From Sphingopyxis sp. (lineage in GTDB: Bacteria; Pseudomonadota; Alphaproteobacteria; Sphingomonadales; Sphingomonadaceae): a DNA stretch of 64,000 nt. Shown here one piece after another: positions 27,410-36,460 of the stretch. Under the pieces are notes generated by a model that saw only the letters and a program-made list of their open reading frames with translations, searched no databases and was not told the DNA's origin. Both the position numbers and the translations under genes were made by a program. How positions within the stretch are numbered: the first letter of the stretch is position 1; each line of letters opens with the position of its first letter. The stretch lies in contig NZ_JAEMQX010000007.1 in the NCBI RefSeq assembly GCF_016463645.1, positions 19,553 to 83,552 of the forward strand, given 5' to 3'.

Positions 27410-29221
27410 TCATGCGGCTTCGCGCTCGGGCTGTTCCTGCGGCTCGGCCTTGGCAGGGGCCGGAAGCGCAATCACCGCGCCGGGGCCGGTCGGTTCCGGC
27501 TCGCGGTCGGGGCGCGCCGCGAGCACCTTGGCATGAGCCGCGACGGTGCCGACGCCGCCGCGCGCCGTATAGGTAGCGGGCGGGAACGCCATCCATTTCG
27601 GCACCCAACCCTCGACCTTGGGCCGCCCGTTCGCACCCTCCAGATGGTCGCGGACGATGCGCTTCAAGACCTTGCCCGGTTCCTTCGCATTGGCGGCGGC
27701 GACAGGTTCGCCCGCCACCTCGGCGACGATGCGGGTCAGCACCTCCTTGTCGCGGACACACTCGAAAAAGGCGTCGTCGGCCTGCCAGTAGCGGGCCATA
27801 TCGACGCCGATCTCGCCGCCGACCGCCTCGATGGCGGCGCTGCCGCTGGCGAGCGTTTCGCCCATGACGATGACGATCACGTCCATTACGGCGCGGTCGG
27901 GCACGTCGAGCAAGCGCAGGAACACGCCGACCAGTCCGAAGTCGTCGCCGTTGCCGCCTGTGACGGTCGGTTCCTCGGGCGAGAAGCCGAGAAGGTCCAA
28001 TACGGCGCGGCGCTTCGCGTCGAAGTCGGTTTCCGCGCGGCAAGTTTCGACGCTTTCGCGCACATCGTCGTTGCGCGCGGTCTGCGGCTCGGGCTTGACC
28101 GTCCACAGTGGCGACCCGACGATGACATGGGCGACCATCAAGCGCAGCGCGACCTTGGGATGACGGGTCAGCGAGGCGCGGACAGCGGCATGACGGTGCA
28201 GGTTGATATAGGTCTGCATCGTGCTCGTCACTTCGGGGCGCGGCACTTTGGGGCCGGTTTCGATTGCCTCGCCGCGTTCGAGCCGCTTGGCCTCCTTGCT
28301 CGTCACATAGCCTTCGTGGACCTCGACCTCGCCGCTTTCGCGCACATCTATATACACGCGCCCGCCCTTGCGCTTGGGTGCCTTGGCGAACTCATAGCGG
28401 TAGAAATATTCGCCGGGCGGGACGATCACCACGTCGAACCATCCGGCATCCAGATAGTCCTCCTTGCGCGCGTCGATTACGGCGTTCTGCGCGGTCCAGA
28501 ACGCGTCGGCATCTGCAAAATAGCGGTCTTCGCCGAACAGATCGGCGACGATCGCAAGGCCGCTCGCATCGACGTCGAACAGGGCATGTTCGACCTTGAT
28601 CGACTGCCCGCCGAACAGCCATGCCTTCAATTGCTGGCCGGTCGGGCAATAGGCGTCGTCATCGTCGTAGAGCGCCAGCCATGCCTTCTGCTGCTGCTTG
28701 CTCGCCAGCGTCAGATGCCGGACGGTCGCCGCGTTGATCTTCTCCTTGCGGTAAAGATCGCGGATGCGCGGAAGCAGGTTGCCGAGCGCTAGGATACGCT
28801 TCACGCCAAGCTCGGGAATGCCGAACGTCGCGGAGATATCCGCAATGTCGCGGCCCTCCTTGACCAGCCGTGCGAAGGTTTCCCATCGCGTCACCTCGTC
28901 GGGATCGAGCCGGGTGTTCTCGAGAAGCGATGCCTCGATGGCGTCGGCGTCGTCCCCGGCGTCGAGGATGGCGACGGGAAGCGGGCCGTGGTCGATGCCC
29001 TCGACAAGCGCGATGGCGTTCGCCGTCCAGCGCCGCCGCCCGGCGACGATTTCGTGGACGCCATTATCGTTGCCCGCCTGCGGGCGCACGATCAGCGGCA
29101 CGATGACACCGCGCTTGCGGATCGAGGGCAGAATGTCGCCCACGTCCGGGGGCTTGGGTCCGTGCCGCATGTTCACCTTGGACGGAACCAGCTTGCTATG
29201 GTCGATAAAGTCGAGTTTCAT
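27410..29221 (-). CDS. ParB/RepB/Spo0J-family nuclease-domain protein
   Basis: DHSKLVPSKVNMRHGPKPPDVGDILPSIRKRGVIVPLIVRPQ...HEIVAGRRRWTANAIA. Confidence 0.88.
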   Translation of the reverse strand: MKLDFIDHSKLVPSKVNMRHGPKPPDVGDILPSIRKRGVIVPLIVRPQAGNDNGVHEIVAGRRRWTANAIALVEGIDHGPLPVAILDAGDDADAIEASLLENTRLDPDEVTRWETFARLVKEGRDIADISATFGIPELGVKRILALGNLLPRIRDLYRKEKINAATVRHLTLASKQQQKAWLALYDDDDAYCPTGQQLKAWLFGGQSIKVEHALFDVDASGLAIVADLFGEDRYFADADAFWTAQNAVIDARKEDYLDAGWFDVVIVPPGEYFYRYEFAKAPKRKGGRVYIDVRESGEVEVHEGYVTSKEAKRLERGEAIETGPKVPRPEVTSTMQTYINLHRHAAVRASLTRHPKVALRLMVAHVIVGSPLWTVKPEPQTARNDDVRESVETCRAETDFDAKRRAVLDLLGFSPEEPTVTGGNGDDFGLVGVFLRLLDVPDRAVMDVIVIVMGETLASGSAAIEAVGGEIGVDMARYWQADDAFFECVRDKEVLTRIVAEVAGEPVAAANAKEPGKVLKRIVRDHLEGANGRPKVEGWVPKWMAFPPATYTARGGVGTVAAHAKVLAARPDREPEPTGPGAVIALPAPAKAEPQEQPEREAA

Positions 29222-29306
29222 TGGTCTGCTCCTTCTGGAGCGCCGGTCCCGTTTGTCTTGCTGGATGGGCGGGACCGGCACTCAATGCGGCGAAACGCGC
29301 CGCGCG

Positions 29307-29741
29307 TCATCCGGCCCCTCGATCATCAAGAGGCGGCGGAAGCTCGTTGCCGTTCCGGCTATCGGTGATGCGGCGAAGTTCGGCTTCGGCCAGAACGATT
29401 GCACCCATGCGCCGCGCGGTATCGGACCATAGCGAAAGCGGGGCCAGCGGCTCGAAATGCTCGTCGCGCTCGATGAACAGGCCGAAGGGCAAGCGGACGC
29501 CCGCAATCTCGGTAAGCGAGAACACGCCCATTTCCGGGCATCCGAACCCCAAGTCGGCGAGGCCGAACAGCGTGTCTCCATCGTCGTAAAGCTCGGTGGC
29601 GATCCACGTCGCCGCGCCGACCGGATTGAAGAATTTGACCACCGGGAACGGGTCGAACCGTTCGTCGCGCTGCTCGTGGAGGCGGCTGGCGCGCGCATTC
29701 GCGCGCAGCGCCGAAAGGATCGCATGGGGGAGCGTAATCAT
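29307..29741 (-). CDS. DUF2958 family protein
   Basis: VVKFFNPVGAATWIATELYDDGDTLFGLADLGFGCPEMGVFSLTEIAG. Confidence 0.85.
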   Translation of the reverse strand: MITLPHAILSALRANARASRLHEQRDERFDPFPVVKFFNPVGAATWIATELYDDGDTLFGLADLGFGCPEMGVFSLTEIAGVRLPFGLFIERDEHFEPLAPLSLWSDTARRMGAIVLAEAELRRITDSRNGNELPPPLDDRGAG

Positions 29742-30709
29742 GCCGCTTCCCTCCCTTCGTCCTGCGTCTCGGCGTAGCGGGCAAGCAGCCAATCGGCGGC
29801 CTTGCTCGCCTGACTGGCCGCGCGAAAGATCGCGCGATTGTCCTCGCGCAGCACGTCGAGCCATGATGCCAGATAATCGGCGTGACGAACGGTCGGCACG
29901 ATGCCGAGCGCGGCGCAAAGGAAGGCCGATCCCATCTCGGCGATCAATTCTTCGCGCGCATAGTCCTTGCTGCCGAACGCATTGCGCAGATTGCGATTGA
30001 GGCGCGACGGGTGGCCGCTGGCATGACAGAGTTCGTGCAGCGCCGTCCGGTAGAAATTGATCTGTTCGTGGAAGGCCGGTTGCGGGGGCACCTGCACATA
30101 GTCGGCGCTCGGGACATAGTAGGCCTTGTCCCCACCGATGCGGAAATCGACGCCCGATGCCGCAATGACCGCTTCGGCGATCGGCACGACTTGGCGTTCG
30201 GGAAGCGGTGCGGGGTCGGTGGCAAGGCCGGGGCGCAAGCCTTCGCACTGTGCGACGTTGAACACGGTGAAGCGTTTGAGGAACGGCACCGCGCGGGCTT
30301 CGCCGCCGGTCTGGCGCGCGCGTTCCTTCTCGGCTTCGGGGGTGAAGCGGTCGGCATAGACAACCCTTGTCCCGCGCTCGCCTTTCCTGACATTGCCGCC
30401 CGCCTCCAAGGCTTGGCGGAAGGTCAGCCACGATTGCGACGGATAGCCGTTCTCGATCACTGCTCCCCACAGGATCAGGACATTGACGCCGCTGTAATTG
30501 CGGCTGGTGAGCCCGTTGCGCGGGAGGCCGGGGGCGGCGGAGAAGCCTTGACCATTGGGGCGGCCCCAAGGCTGGACCCAAGGGAAGCGGCCCGCCTCAA
30601 GTTCGGAAACAATGCGGCCCGTCACCTCGTCGTAAAGATTGGCGCGCTCCGCCGGGGGCTGGCGTTTGCTGCCCTCTGCGCGCGCGCGTTGGCTGCCGGT
30701 CTGGTGCAT
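29738..30709 (-). CDS. ArdC-like antirestriction protein with zincin-like metallopeptidase domain
   Basis: DEVTGRIVSELEAGRFPWVQPWGRP...RNYSGVNVLILW; HELCHASGH. Confidence 0.88.
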   Translation of the reverse strand: MHQTGSQRARAEGSKRQPPAERANLYDEVTGRIVSELEAGRFPWVQPWGRPNGQGFSAAPGLPRNGLTSRNYSGVNVLILWGAVIENGYPSQSWLTFRQALEAGGNVRKGERGTRVVYADRFTPEAEKERARQTGGEARAVPFLKRFTVFNVAQCEGLRPGLATDPAPLPERQVVPIAEAVIAASGVDFRIGGDKAYYVPSADYVQVPPQPAFHEQINFYRTALHELCHASGHPSRLNRNLRNAFGSKDYAREELIAEMGSAFLCAALGIVPTVRHADYLASWLDVLREDNRAIFRAASQASKAADWLLARYAETQDEGREAA

Positions 30710-30747
30710 GGCTATCCTCCAATGCCGCCCCAAAAACCCCAGGGCCT

Positions 30748-30991
30748 CCCCCGGAGCGGGGGTGGGCGGCGAATTGCGACCTGCCGGGCGCGGCCAGGAG
30801 GCGGTCCGCACCCGCAGGGCCGAAATGCAATGGAGGAGCCGGACCCGAGCGCAGTCGAAGGCCGGCTTGCGGGACGCCGGGCCGGGCCCAGAAGGGAGCG
30901 CCGCCCACCCGCGCGACGAGGGGAAGGCCCAACGAAAAATGCCGCCGCGCCGGTCAGGCGCGGCGACGACAGGCCGGAGCAAGGCTCCGGC
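30748..30991. other. Hairpin-rich non-coding leader upstream of ardC-like gene
   Basis: CCCCC-GGAGC-GGGGG (30748-30762), CGCCGCGCC-GGTCA-GGCGCGGCG (30943-30965), GCCGGAGC-AAG-GCTCCGGC (30973-30991). Confidence 0.6.
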
Positions 30992-31224
30992 ATCCCGCCA
31001 GTCCGATCGTCACCTTTGGCCGGGACGCGCGAAGCGTGGCCCGGTGGAGCTTGGCGAACGGATGTGAGCCTAGCGGAATAGAGCGGCGGTCGCGCCGCAG
31101 GCGCGAGGCGCCTGAAAACCCGGATGCGTCAGGTCAGACCCTGCCGTCTTGAAGCACTCTCGTCGTGGTCGCCATGCGCGCGGTGACACGAGGAGCGAGC
31201 ACTCGGCCCACTGGCCCCAACAGA

Positions 31225-31680
31225 TCAACCGTGCAGCGGGGATCCGTTCGAACCGGTGCAAGCGGTCATCGCGGGCAACAGGCTCATCATGGCGGCACCG
31301 GCGATGATGATCGCGCCGACCGCCGCGGCGATGCCGGTCGCGGTCGGCCCCGCACCGCCGAGCTGCATCAGGCTGGAGACGACACTGCCGCCGGCGATCC
31401 CGGCGGGCACGGCGAAGAGAAGCGCGATCGCTCCGCGAAGCGGAACGGGCAACCGCGACGCGATGAGCATGCGTCCGATCAGCAAGACCGCGACGCCGAC
31501 GACGAGGCCGAGAAGCAGACCGAGCAACGGCCCCAGTTCGCCACCCCCCGCCCACAGAAATGCGGCCGCACCGAGCCCGACCGGGAGTGCGAAGACGGCG
31601 AGCCGGAACATCGCCCAGGCGAAGAGGACGATGCCGGTGGCGGACAGGATCAGACCGAGCAACATCACGACCAACTCCAT
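31225..31680 (-). CDS. Hypothetical multi-TM membrane protein
   Basis: Repeated hydrophobic segments; MELVVMLLGLILSATGIVLFAWAMF. Confidence 0.6.
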   Translation of the reverse strand: MELVVMLLGLILSATGIVLFAWAMFRLAVFALPVGLGAAAFLWAGGGELGPLLGLLLGLVVGVAVLLIGRMLIASRLPVPLRGAIALLFAVPAGIAGGSVVSSLMQLGGAGPTATGIAAAVGAIIIAGAAMMSLLPAMTACTGSNGSPLHG

Positions 31681-31734
31681 AGGCTCGGAACATAGCAGAA
31701 ACACGATTCGGCATGAAGCCCCGATCGGCTCGCA

Positions 31735-32376
31735 CTATGGGCGGTCTGGCGCGTTCTTCTCGGGCGACGTCGATCGCAGCGCGACGAACAGCGTGGCCGC
31801 ACCGGCTTCGCTCCGGCCGGCAGGGGGCCGGTCGCCGATCGCGAAGAAGATGGCATTGACGGTACGCGGCGTTGCACTGGCGGCCGTGACAGCCGACCGG
31901 GAATTGACGGGCACTCCGGCGACGCTCGCGAGATAGGCGCGGGTCTCACCGGGCAGCGCGCGGCCGGTCCGCACGTGCTCGGCATAGCGTGCCGGTCCCG
32001 CGTTATAGGCTGCGAACAGTCCGGGATAACCGAAGCGGTCATACATCAGACGAAGATAGAGCGTCCCCGCCAATATGTTGTCGCGCGGGCTATGGGGATC
32101 ACGTCCGAGCCCGAGCCGCGCGCGCATTTCGGACCAGGTGCCGGGCATGAGCTGCATCAGTCCCATCGCGCCGGCGTGGCTGGTAATCGGGCGCCCGTCC
32201 AGCACCGTGCGCCCGCCGCTCTCGGCGCGCATGACGCGCTCGATCCATTCTACCGGCACGCCGAAACGCGCCGAGGCTGCCTCGATATAGGGCCGCCAGT
32301 GAACGACCGACTGCGCGTCAGCCGGTGCCGCCGCCAGCAGCGCCAGGGCGGTGATGGCGACCCTCAGCCCAGCCAC
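31735..32376 (-). CDS. Lytic transglycosylase (SLT-like)
   Basis: WIERVMRAESGGRTVLDGRPITSHAGAMGLMQLMPGTW...YNAGPARY; GTG start at 32376. Confidence 0.87.
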   Translation of the reverse strand: MAGLRVAITALALLAAAPADAQSVVHWRPYIEAASARFGVPVEWIERVMRAESGGRTVLDGRPITSHAGAMGLMQLMPGTWSEMRARLGLGRDPHSPRDNILAGTLYLRLMYDRFGYPGLFAAYNAGPARYAEHVRTGRALPGETRAYLASVAGVPVNSRSAVTAASATPRTVNAIFFAIGDRPPAGRSEAGAATLFVALRSTSPEKNAPDRP

Positions 32377-32885
32377 AGCAGTCGCACCTCGCCGATGACG
32401 TCGCCGCGCGATGTCGGTCCGAAATAACGCCCATCGAACGAATCCGGGCTGTCCATCAGCAGGAACAATGCGCCCGAACGCAACATCACGCAGCCATTCC
32501 ACCACGGCATCGGACGGTCGCGGCCATCGGCTTCGCGGCGTTCGGCCACCGGGTGGCCGTTGACATAGATCTCCCGCCCGCGCGCACAGACGCGATCGCC
32601 GGGCGCGGCCGCGACGCGCTTGACCAGCGGGATATTGATCGGAATGTAGCGCCGCTCGGCGGCGAGCCGGCGCCAGCGGTCGGGCACCCGGACCAGCACC
32701 ATGTCGCCCGATGCGATGTCCTGCCGTCCGCTGACGGCATAGAGACCGATCGGCGCGCTGGCCGATGCGTTCCAGACCAGCCACGGCGTTGGCGGCAGCG
32801 CGATCGTGGTCGCCAGCGCGGCCGCGCCGAGACCGATCAGCGCGGTGGGTTTAGCCGGCAGACGGGAGGGTAGCAGCCTAGCCAT
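32364..32885 (-). CDS. traF: Conjugative transfer signal peptidase TraF (S26)
   Basis: WNASASAPIGLYAVSGRQDIASGDMVLVRVP; VAAAPGDRVCARGREIYVNG. Confidence 0.87.
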   Translation of the reverse strand: MARLLPSRLPAKPTALIGLGAAALATTIALPPTPWLVWNASASAPIGLYAVSGRQDIASGDMVLVRVPDRWRRLAAERRYIPINIPLVKRVAAAPGDRVCARGREIYVNGHPVAERREADGRDRPMPWWNGCVMLRSGALFLLMDSPDSFDGRYFGPTSRGDVIGEVRLLWLG

Positions 32886-33189
32886 TGCCTCCCTCCCGCA
32901 TGTTCGCGCGCGACCAGGCCTCGATATCGTCGATATGGTAGCGCCAGACGGTGCCATGCTTTCGGCACGGCGGGCCGCGCCGCTCCCGGCGCATCTTCTT
33001 GAGCGTGTCCCCCGCGAGACCGAGATGGAACGCGGCCTGCTTGGTTGTCAGAAACGGGCAATGCTCGCGTGCCCGCCGAGCGCGCTCCGCGGCCGACGAC
33101 GCCGTGGCTCCACCGTCCACAGCGGATGAATCCGCCTCGATCCGTGTTCGCGCGCCGCCGCCTGCTTCGGGGTTTGGATCGTGTGTCAT
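32878..33189 (-). CDS. Helix-turn-helix domain protein
   Basis: FLTTKQAAFHLGLAGDTLKKMRRERRGPPCRKHGTVWRYHIDDIEAWSR. Confidence 0.8.
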   Translation of the reverse strand: MTHDPNPEAGGGARTRIEADSSAVDGGATASSAAERARRAREHCPFLTTKQAAFHLGLAGDTLKKMRRERRGPPCRKHGTVWRYHIDDIEAWSRANMREGGNG

Positions 33190-33219
33190 GAGTGCAGCGC
33201 CCGGTCCGACGAACCCGCG

Positions 33220-34101
33220 TTACCCGCCGATCAGGCCCGCACGCGCGGCTTCCTGTTCGGCGACATAGGCATCCAGCATGTCGGCCTGGCCGGGGAGCAG
33301 CGCGTCGATCGCAGGGAGGCCGTCGATATCGTCCCGGTGAAGCAGCACGGACGGGCACTGGCCTTCGACATTGCCGAGATTGGGGCGATGCTGGGCATAG
33401 CCGATGAGCGCGGCCAGATCGGGATCGAACGCTCGAGCGATGGCGGGCGGATAGACGAGATACTGATTCTCGAACGTCCGCAGCCATCCGAGGCAATAGG
33501 AGGTGATGACCGCGCGGCGCACATGATCGGACTGGTTAGCGCCGGCACCATGCAGGATCGATCCGAGGAACAGCAGCGCGGAGCCGGGTGGCATTTCGGC
33601 GGCGACCGGACGTGCATCGCCCGGTTGCGATGCCGCATCGTGATGGCTGCCCGGCCAGACCAGCGTCGCGCCACTCTCCAGCGTGAACGGATCGATCGGC
33701 CAGATGACGTTGATCTGATAGTGCATCCCGGTCTTGACGCCGCCCCAGAGATCCTGGTCGCGGTGCGGCACCTGCGCGAGCGCGCCGGGATGGATTTCGA
33801 TCGCCTGGGTGAGGTTGAGAACGATACGATCGCACCATTCCCCGAGCACCGTTTCGGCGATACCGCGGATGATCGGGTGCAGCACAAGGCCGGCGATATG
33901 CCGTGAACGCCGCAACAACGCGCCAAAGCGCTTGGTGCGGGCTCCGTAGAATCCGCCTTCGCAAAAGGGCGTGGCGACGAAGCGCGGTGCGAGTTCGGCT
34001 TCGAGCGCGGTGATTAGCTCGGTCGGCACGGCGTTATCGACAATGACATAACCGTCGGCGAGCAGCATCGCGGCGAGGCGGGCGGGGTCGTGCATCGCCA
34101 T
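33220..34101 (-). CDS. Phytanoyl-CoA dioxygenase (PhyH) family protein
   Basis: HRDQDLWGGVKTGMHYQINVIWPIDPFTLESGATLVWPGSHHD...; downstream of luxI-like gene. Confidence 0.8.
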   Translation of the reverse strand: MAMHDPARLAAMLLADGYVIVDNAVPTELITALEAELAPRFVATPFCEGGFYGARTKRFGALLRRSRHIAGLVLHPIIRGIAETVLGEWCDRIVLNLTQAIEIHPGALAQVPHRDQDLWGGVKTGMHYQINVIWPIDPFTLESGATLVWPGSHHDAASQPGDARPVAAEMPPGSALLFLGSILHGAGANQSDHVRRAVITSYCLGWLRTFENQYLVYPPAIARAFDPDLAALIGYAQHRPNLGNVEGQCPSVLLHRDDIDGLPAIDALLPGQADMLDAYVAEQEAARAGLIGG

Positions 34102-34106
34102 TCCCT

Positions 34107-34721
34107 TCACGCGGCTCTTGCCGCCGCATCGGGAGTGATCGCACCCGGTACATAGATGCCGTTCGACGCCAGCAGCGCAGGCGTACCGGCGCAGATCTCG
34201 ATGCGGAACGCTCCAAGGAACGCGCCATCGATGCGGCGCGCGGGGCCGAGCGGCGCTGCGCGCCAGCCCATCGCCAAAACCTCCTCGCGAAAAGCAGCGG
34301 TCACGACGCCGGTTAGCATGGTGATTCCGCTGCCGAGCGCATGATCGACCATCGCCGAGATGAGCCGGTTGCGGACACGCAGGCGTCCGGGGGCGCCCAA
34401 TCGTTGCGGCAGGCAAAGTCGCGTAATCTCGCGAACCTGCTCCCCCCGGGGCGCATCGCACTCGCAGAGCGACGCGAAACGATCGGCGAGAAGATGTGCG
34501 CCCTCTGTCGATAGCAGCCGCATCGACCCCTGGTGAATGCAGCCATCGTCGGTGGCGATCAGATAGACCGCCTTGTCGCCGTCATAGCTGTCGATTTCAT
34601 AGCGGCCGCCGACGACCGGAACATCCCAGCCCAGCAGATCGACGAACAGGGTCTTGCGGTCCTCGAACATCGAGGCGGCGCGCGCATCGGTAAGCGAGCA
34701 CCCTTTGACAATATGGATCAT
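34107..34721 (-). CDS. LuxI-family acyl-homoserine-lactone synthase
   Basis: MFEDRKTLFVDLLGWDVPVVGGRYEIDSYDGDKAVYLIA...GSMRLLSTEGAHLLADRF; conserved R/F/W/E/D pattern. Confidence 0.9.
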   Translation of the reverse strand: MIHIVKGCSLTDARAASMFEDRKTLFVDLLGWDVPVVGGRYEIDSYDGDKAVYLIATDDGCIHQGSMRLLSTEGAHLLADRFASLCECDAPRGEQVREITRLCLPQRLGAPGRLRVRNRLISAMVDHALGSGITMLTGVVTAAFREEVLAMGWRAAPLGPARRIDGAFLGAFRIEICAGTPALLASNGIYVPGAITPDAAARAA

Positions 34722-34734
34722 GGCAGTAGCTCCC

Positions 34735-34747
34735 GTTCAAATTGAAC
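34735..34747. promoter_or_regulatory. Candidate lux-type box upstream of luxI-like gene
   Basis: Perfect palindrome GTTCAA-A-TTGAAC starting 14 bp upstream of the ATG. Confidence 0.5.
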
Positions 34748-34813
34748 AGTCGCGAAGGGAGCAGAGATGAAGGGCTCAAACAGTCGTCAATATTGAGGAT
34801 GCGGCGATCCCGC

Positions 34814-35560
34814 TCAGAACCGCGGGACGATCTCCTCGATGCAGACGATTCCGCAGGCGAGCGCGATCGCCGGGAGCTGCGCGCGGGAATAGATTCCGAA
34901 ATGTTCGCGCAGGTCACGCATGTAGGTGCGCACTGTCGTCGGGGCGATGTTCATCATGATCCCGATCTCGACGTCGCTCTTGCCCATCGCCGCCAAGCGA
35001 AAGCATTCGAGCCGCTTTGGGCTGAGATGGGGTAATTTCAGCGGGCGCGCCGGAAAGCCGTGCAAGCGCCGCGCCTCGGTAAACGCCTCGCTCGCCATCA
35101 GCGTCGCGATCCGGCAGATATGCGATGGCGGCAATTGCCCGTCGCGCGTTGCGAACGTACAGCATCCGGGCGGCTCGCCGGCGACGCCAATCGGAACGGT
35201 GAGGCCGTTGCGCAGGCCATGACGCGCGGCTTCGCGCACGATGCGCGCCTGTCGCCGCGTGAAGCCGCCCAGCAGTCGCTCCATTTCGTGCCAGCAGAAC
35301 GCCCGGCTTGTCGAGCGCGCCGCGAGCAAGGCGGGATCGTCGCGGTAATAGCCTTCGGCGACGAAAACGTCGCCCCAGCTCTGGAAATTGTCCATGCGGA
35401 AATATCGCCCACCGGGCTGAAAGAAGGCCATGCTCTGGACGATCGCGAGCCATGGGAGGCCGAGCTGGCGTGCGGCGGCCTCGCTGCAACTGAACAGCTC
35501 GCGATCACTGTTCGCGCGCCTGGCCTGCTTAATATAGGCATCGAGGTCGCGAAACGGCAC
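34814..35560 (-). CDS. LuxR-family quorum-sensing regulator
   Basis: Autoinducer-binding-like region plus C-terminal HTH LSPKRLECFRLAAMGKSDVEIGIMMNIAPTTVRTYMRDLREHFGIYSRAQL. Confidence 0.9.
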   Translation of the reverse strand: MPFRDLDAYIKQARRANSDRELFSCSEAAARQLGLPWLAIVQSMAFFQPGGRYFRMDNFQSWGDVFVAEGYYRDDPALLAARSTSRAFCWHEMERLLGGFTRRQARIVREAARHGLRNGLTVPIGVAGEPPGCCTFATRDGQLPPSHICRIATLMASEAFTEARRLHGFPARPLKLPHLSPKRLECFRLAAMGKSDVEIGIMMNIAPTTVRTYMRDLREHFGIYSRAQLPAIALACGIVCIEEIVPRF

Positions 35561-35646
35561 CGAGGGGCACTCCTTTCGACGCGCGCGTTGCGGGCGCGTC
35601 TATCGGGCGCGTGGTTCCAGCCCACGCGCGTGCAGCCCCCGATGAT

Positions 35647-35973
35647 TTACTTGGTCTTGCTCGGCCGCCCCGTCGGCTTGTGCGGATGGCGCCGGAGCGT
35701 CACCGCCGGGCGCGCCAGTATCGCGCCGATTTCCAGTTCGTCGTCCGAAACGATCGAGATCGATATCCGGCCGGACAAGAGATAGACGGCATTAACGCCG
35801 AGTGCCTTCGCGAGCCGCTCCATTGCTTTCAGCGTCGGGCTCGACCGGCCATTTTCGATCGCACTCAGATAAGAGCTGCTCGTGCCCGCATCATGGGCGA
35901 GCGCTTCTTGCGTGATGCGCATCGCAAGCCGCAATTTCCTGAGATTCAAACTGAAGGACTTCGACGCATCCAT
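35647..35973 (-). CDS. XRE-family helix-turn-helix regulator
   Basis: LRKLRLAMRITQEALAHDAGTSSSYLSAIENGRSSPTLKAMERLAKALGV. Confidence 0.9.
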   Translation of the reverse strand: MDASKSFSLNLRKLRLAMRITQEALAHDAGTSSSYLSAIENGRSSPTLKAMERLAKALGVNAVYLLSGRISISIVSDDELEIGAILARPAVTLRRHPHKPTGRPSKTK

Positions 35974-35974
35974 A

Positions 35975-35994
35975 AGGGCGTAAGTTCACGCCCT
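35975..35994. promoter_or_regulatory. Candidate autoregulatory operator abutting the XRE start codon
   Basis: AGGGCGT-AAGTTC-ACGCCCT. Confidence 0.45.
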
Positions 35995-36460
35995 GCGACC
36001 ATTACTCCACACTGGATACAGGTTGGAGTTATTATCTATATTATTACGTTTTTACAAATATTTAAATGAGATTCCCGAACAACGCGCACTCAACTCTGAT
36101 GCGGATTCTCAGGCGCGCCAAAAGACCGCATTCGGACGGTCGAATCGGTCGATGACCGAAGCCCTCACGCCAGGACATTGGCCGTGGACGCCGCAGTGGA
36201 AATCCCATCGGCGTCGTCACATCCGGGGCGAGCATTGATTTCAAGCGCCGAGCGAATCACGATGCGAACAACGTCCCGTGGACACGTCCGCAATCGCCGT
36301 TCCGGCGTGGCGTACAGGAATCATCGGATAGTTTGACGTGCCTGTGTGTCGTTGTCTCCTTTGATTTGAATGCAGCGCAGCGAAGCGGAGCGTCGCATTG
36401 GTTCATAGTTATGAAATCACCGTTCGTGTCGGGCCGCTGGCCGCCCACCATGCCAACCGA

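Noticed and set aside
27365-28792. 475-aa plus-strand ORF
   Set aside because: Antisense to the ParB-family gene.
29307-30581. 424-aa minus-strand ORF read as one protein
   Set aside because: Its N-terminal half is the wrong frame of the ArdC-like gene; only 29307-29741 (DUF2958) is convincing.
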